NCBI RefSeq assembly: GCF_040712085.1
Contig: NZ_JBFCVK010000007.1
Span: 62,001-126,000, forward strand
Direction: 5' to 3'
Origin: Aquibaculum sediminis
GTDB taxonomy: Bacteria > Pseudomonadota > Alphaproteobacteria > Kiloniellales > DSM-21159
Length of the DNA: 64,000 nucleotides
The notes beneath the pieces are model-generated. The model ran no database searches, was not told the origin of the DNA, and saw nothing but the letters and a program-made list of their open reading frames with translations. Positions 60,734 to 64,000 of the stretch are shown piece by piece. The position numbers and the translations under genes were made by a program. Each line of letters opens with the position of its first letter. Positions within the stretch are counted from its first letter, which is position 1.

Positions 60734-62719
60734 ATGAAGCTTCACAGTCTCACAGCCCGTAATTTCATGCCCTACAAGGGCGAGATGGAATTGACGTTCC
60801 CGCAGGACGAACAGCGAAACGTCATGATTGTCTTCGGCGACAACATGCGCGGCAAGACTAGCATCCTGAATGCGATCCGCTGGGCCTTCTACGGCGAAGC
60901 GATGGGCCGTCACTCGCGGCCGATCCCCCTACAGGAGATCGTCAACAAGGACGCGGCCCTGGTGGACGACTGGCGGGTGGAAGTGCATGTGAAGTTCGAT
61001 GCCAACGGCCATGCCTATGATTTGCGCCGCGTCGCCGAGCGCAGACAGATGGTCGCCACACCTTCCAAACCCGAAGATTTTACCCGGTCGATACACCTGG
61101 CGCGCGACGGCTCTGCGGTCTCCGGGGACCAGGTCGAAGCCGAGATCGGCTTAATCGCGCCGAGGCAAATCGCGCGGTTCTTCCTTTTCGATGGAGAATT
61201 GCTCCAGGAATACGAGACTCTGTTAATCGAGGACAGTCAGCAGGGCCAGCAGATCAAGGAGGCCATCGAACAGGTGCTTGGCGTACCCGCCCTCACGAAC
61301 GGTCGGGTGGATATTCAGACAATTCTTAAACAGGCGCAAAAGCGTCAAAACGCAGACCTCAGGCAGATCGCCGGCCTCGAAAAACAGGCAGAACGTCACG
61401 CGGACCTGACGGGAAAAACCGACGCTATCGACCGCGACCTCAAGGATTTGAACGCGAGATGGAGAAAAGTTCGCGAGAAAAGAACCGTGCTTGAAGACGA
61501 AGTTGAAGCGGCGCAATCGGTGATCGGCGCGAAAGCGACACTGGATGCGAAGCTCGGAGAGCAGAAGGTTCTGATGGAAGACTGTGAGCGGAAGGAAGCC
61601 GAACGGCTCGATCTGCTATCAGGTGCCTGGAAGGACCTGATCGATGCGCAACTCCAGATCAGGCGCGACCAGCTTGAACTCCGACGCAAGGAACTAATGG
61701 ATTCCATCAAGAAACGAAGCGGTCTGGCGCAAAAAGCCTCTGACTTGCAACACCTTCTGGATACTCGCGAATGCCCCACCTGCGAACAAGTTATAAGCGA
61801 GGAGCGACGGTTCCAGATCGGTGAAATCTTGGGGACGGCCGAAGCCGAATTACAGTCCATTGAAGACAGCAGCGCAGCGCTACAGGAGATTTCCGGGCAA
61901 CTCGACGCGTTGTCGAAAATCAGAGGCATTAATGCCAAAGACCGGCTTCGTCAGGCGGAGAAGGACCTGCAAGGCTATAACGTGCGCCTGACGAAGATCG
62001 AGAACGACATCGAAAAGCTGCGCGACGAGATCGCCGGTTACGATACTGCGGAAATCGCGCGCAAGCGCGTGTTGCTCAGCGAGAAAATTAGGGAAGAAGG
62101 CCGCTTGCAGGGCGATATTCAGGATCAGAACGTCGAGCGCAAGAAACTGTTCGACGAACTGGCCGTCTCGCAAAAGGCAATAGAGGGTCTGACCAAGGAT
62201 CGCACGCAGCGCAGCACAGTAAAGGTTTCGCTTTGCTCTGACCTAGAAAAGGTGTTCTCGCAGAGCATCGAGCAGCTGCGGGACAAGTTGCGCAAACGTG
62301 TTGAAGAGCTTGCGAACGAGGCTTTCAAACACTTGACCACGCAGAAGAGTTATCGTGGGCTGGAGATCAACGACAATTACGGCTTGCAGATCGTCGATGC
62401 GTCCGGGCGTCACGTCGCCGTGCGAAGTGCGGGCGCGGAGCAGATCGTGGCGCTGTCCCTCATCGACGGGTTGAACCGGACCGGCCGCGCCGCCGGACCC
62501 GTTATCATGGATACGCCGTTTGGTCGCCTAGACCTGAATCACCGCGACAATATTCTGAGTTATCTGCCTTCGGTGACGAGCCAGTTCGTTCTGCTGGTTC
62601 ATAGCGGAGAGATCAGGAAGGAAACCGATCTTGCTGTCATCGCCGAAAGGATCGGCGCTGTCTACGAGATCAGGGAAATCAGCTCCACGCAATCTCGACT
62701 GGAAAAGGCGACGTTATGA
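60734..62719 (+). CDS. DndD/Rad50-like SMC-family ATPase with zinc hook
   Basis: A 661-residue ABC-type ATPase with a split head. The N-terminus HSLTARNFMPYKGEMELTFP leads to Walker A FGDNMRGKTSILNAIRWAFYG (core residues 35-42), and RQIARFFLFDGELLQEYE follows. Long coiled coils occupy about 200-520, with a zinc-hook CPTC (C347, C350) at the apex. The C-terminal head has the signature region SAGAEQIVALSLIDGLN and Walker B PVIMDTPFGRLDLNHRDNIL. This layout is that of DndD of the phosphorothioation system and of Rad50. No DndA, DndB or DndC lies in the window. The stop overlaps the next gene by four bases. Confidence 0.85.
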   Translation: MKLHSLTARNFMPYKGEMELTFPQDEQRNVMIVFGDNMRGKTSILNAIRWAFYGEAMGRHSRPIPLQEIVNKDAALVDDWRVEVHVKFDANGHAYDLRRVAERRQMVATPSKPEDFTRSIHLARDGSAVSGDQVEAEIGLIAPRQIARFFLFDGELLQEYETLLIEDSQQGQQIKEAIEQVLGVPALTNGRVDIQTILKQAQKRQNADLRQIAGLEKQAERHADLTGKTDAIDRDLKDLNARWRKVREKRTVLEDEVEAAQSVIGAKATLDAKLGEQKVLMEDCERKEAERLDLLSGAWKDLIDAQLQIRRDQLELRRKELMDSIKKRSGLAQKASDLQHLLDTRECPTCEQVISEERRFQIGEILGTAEAELQSIEDSSAALQEISGQLDALSKIRGINAKDRLRQAEKDLQGYNVRLTKIENDIEKLRDEIAGYDTAEIARKRVLLSEKIREEGRLQGDIQDQNVERKKLFDELAVSQKAIEGLTKDRTQRSTVKVSLCSDLEKVFSQSIEQLRDKLRKRVEELANEAFKHLTTQKSYRGLEINDNYGLQIVDASGRHVAVRSAGAEQIVALSLIDGLNRTGRAAGPVIMDTPFGRLDLNHRDNILSYLPSVTSQFVLLVHSGEIRKETDLAVIAERIGAVYEIREISSTQSRLEKATL

Positions 62720-63102
62720 GCATCGCGGAACCTACCACAATCGGACTTTCGGAAGGCGCACATGAAAAGCTGAAACGACTGCAAGAGGAACAGTACTTCC
62801 GTGAACTTCTCGATGGATACCGTTTCGCCATAGGGCTTGCGCTTGCACAAGGGGTGGAGCCGCCCGAGCTCCAGAAGCGAACAACGATCTTCAATGTGGG
62901 GACCGTCGATCCGGACCAATCCCTGCAACGCTCGATCGAAGCACTTGTGGGAGATCGTGTCCGGGATGCGTCGATATACAAGATGGCCGAACGCCTTGCG
63001 GAATGGGGCGTCAATGAACTTGCGTCCCAGGCGGAGTCCGGCAGCATCGACTTTGTCGGCTTGCTCGATCAAGCCGCCGAGAGGGAGGCCGTCGATACAT
63101 GA
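62716..63102 (+). CDS. Small helical protein following the DndD-like ATPase (DndE-position)
   Basis: A 128-residue protein with TIGLSEGAHEKLKRLQEE near the start and a second helix RELLDGYRFAIGLALAQGVE. This pattern recalls a ribbon-helix-helix or DndE-like DNA-binding domain. The C-terminal half is helical (RMAERLAEWGVNELA-like residues at 95-110). It takes the place DndE has after DndD, but sequence similarity to DndE is not clear by eye. It overlaps both neighbours by ATGA junctions. Confidence 0.65.
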   Translation: MSIAEPTTIGLSEGAHEKLKRLQEEQYFRELLDGYRFAIGLALAQGVEPPELQKRTTIFNVGTVDPDQSLQRSIEALVGDRVRDASIYKMAERLAEWGVNELASQAESGSIDFVGLLDQAAEREAVDT

Positions 63103-64000
63103 TGGAGGCTCCCCTTCGCGCGTTTCTTATGTTGCGTTCGCGTGACGGCACATGGACGGTCACCGTTTGCCGCGACCTTGGTGCCGTCATACGCGCATGG
63201 AAAACGCGAAGGGAGCCAGATCGGGGCGTAGCCGTGCTGCATGTCGGCTTCAACCGCCCGCCGTCGCACAGCTTCGATGAAGTCGCAAAAGCGCATCCGG
63301 GTCGCATGCTATTGACCGCGGGGGCGAAGCACAGCGTTCCGGCCTCGTTCGTTTCTTCCGCCGCCCCGGTCGGTGCAGCGGGAATCTTTGACGTGTTCAT
63401 CGGGCTGCAAGGCTGGGGATACACGCTTGACGATCCGACAGCAGGAGCAGATCGGGTAGAGCCGCCGCACCCGAACACCGTGAGCCATGAGCCGCAGGGT
63501 TGGGTCGCTTCATACTTGCGCGAGCACCCTTCAGATGCGGAAATGGTATCGGCACACGGAATATTCGACGACGCTACTTATCTCGACCGGGAAGCGGGAC
63601 TAGAACGAAGTATTCGGCACCGCTCTGGACTGTTTCGCCTGTATCACATCGTGGGCACGAATTGCGACGACCCGTGCAAGTTTGCCCGCGCCGCACCGCC
63701 TTGGCTGGCCGCGCGGGAGCTGATGTCCCTGGCCCTTCCGGTGCGGGCCGACAACGTCTTCCGAGTGAGCGGCATCAAGACGGTGTGCAATCTCGCCGAC
63801 TGGTCACCTGAAGCCCTGCTGGGCCAAAGGAATTTCGGGCGAACATCATTGAGGGATACTTTGCAGGCGCTCACCGCCGCCCTCAACAATGGACCTCTTC
63901 CGGCGGCGACGGCCGAAGAGGAGTCCCGCCGTCTACTGACCGAGGTACGGAAGTCGCTGCTGGTGTTCTCTGGCCGCGAGCGCGACGTGCTGATCCGCCG
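63099..64000 (+). CDS. Protein with RNA polymerase alpha CTD-like domain (partial, runs off the window)
   Basis: I translated this open frame from the ATG at 63099, which overlaps the preceding stop (ATGATGG); about 300 codons remain open to the window end. Residues 1-205 are not recognised. Residues of about 213-262 (LPVRADNVFRVSGIKTVCNL followed by ADWSPEALLGQRNFGRTSLR) match the helix-hairpin-helix C-terminal domain of RNA polymerase alpha, where the family has a conserved NxGRKSLxEI-like motif. Near the cut end, SLLVFSGRERDVLIRR resembles the first helix of a sigma-70 region 4-like domain. It could be a DNA-binding sensor, a regulator, or the effector of the operon; the missing C-terminus is decisive. 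Confidence 0.7.
   Translation, partial: MMEAPLRAFLMLRSRDGTWTVTVCRDLGAVIRAWKTRREPDRGVAVLHVGFNRPPSHSFDEVAKAHPGRMLLTAGAKHSVPASFVSSAAPVGAAGIFDVFIGLQGWGYTLDDPTAGADRVEPPHPNTVSHEPQGWVASYLREHPSDAEMVSAHGIFDDATYLDREAGLERSIRHRSGLFRLYHIVGTNCDDPCKFARAAPPWLAARELMSLALPVRADNVFRVSGIKTVCNLADWSPEALLGQRNFGRTSLRDTLQALTAALNNGPLPAATAEEESRRLLTEVRKSLLVFSGRERDVLIR

Noticed and set aside
57209..64000. Calling the operon DISARM, BREX or Dnd outright
   Set aside because: The defining genes drmB, pglZ/brxC or dndB/dndC are not visible; only single parts are shared.

Overview
The window is GC-rich chromosomal DNA from an alphaproteobacterium, most likely of the Rhodospirillales or a related order. The markers are the mdh-sucC-sucD-odhA-odhB block, the kdsA-pyrG-secG-tpiA-ppiD-trpE and trpG-trpD-trpC-moaC-moeA clusters, an NDUFS4-type complex I subunit and a class-2 PyrD. 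Several proteins carry long acidic stretches (FdhA, OdhB linkers, PpiD, LolA), which would suit a moderately halophilic or halotolerant host; that is inference.

Layout. 1-8778 (minus): TCA-cycle operon mdh, sucCD, odhA, odhB, followed by a partial acyl-CoA ligase. 8932-12029: an ABC exporter, rpmE with a terminator, and a stand-alone NusG/RfaH-like factor. 12030-15440: a foreign-looking segment with one superfamily 1 helicase, bounded by same-direction copies of an IS481-like end sequence and abutting the 3' end of tRNA-Arg. 15441-16781: tRNA-Arg, an NDUFS4-like gene, tRNA-Pro, and a Rieske oxygenase that lacks its catalytic His region. 16955-22293: a membrane formate dehydrogenase operon (fdhA, fdhB, fdhC) with a tiny coupled ORF in front, a 42-residue membrane protein behind, and a strong terminator. 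22322-28697: lipoprotein, kdsA, pyrG, secG, tpiA, ppiD. 28702-38038: tryptophan and molybdopterin genes, with trpE separated from trpGDC by an amidoligase, a class I glutamine amidotransferase, a TVP38-type membrane protein and a polysaccharide deacetylase-like protein. 38081-43968: a TAXI-type binding protein and a CoxG-CoxS-CoxL-CoxM molybdenum hydroxylase set whose active-site loop is form II. 44000-56428: mixed housekeeping and accessory genes (dapF with a Cys-to-Ser change, a class IV aminotransferase, pyrD, MFS, phhB, zincin, sterol desaturase family, lolA, ftsK, aminotransferase, aldehyde dehydrogenase) and two palindromic intergenic repeats.

56704-64000 is the most interesting part. 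Directly after an intact tRNA-Ser(GCT) comes an AT-rich junction, then a tight co-directional operon: an N4-cytosine-type DNA methyltransferase, a phospholipase D-helicase fusion, a 71-residue acidic protein, a DndD/Rad50-like ATPase with a zinc hook, a 128-residue helical protein, and a gene cut by the window edge that carries an RNA polymerase alpha C-terminal-like domain and perhaps the start of a sigma region 4-like helix. This looks like a multi-gene DNA modification and defence system. It is related to, but distinct from, Dnd, DISARM and BREX as far as the visible genes go.
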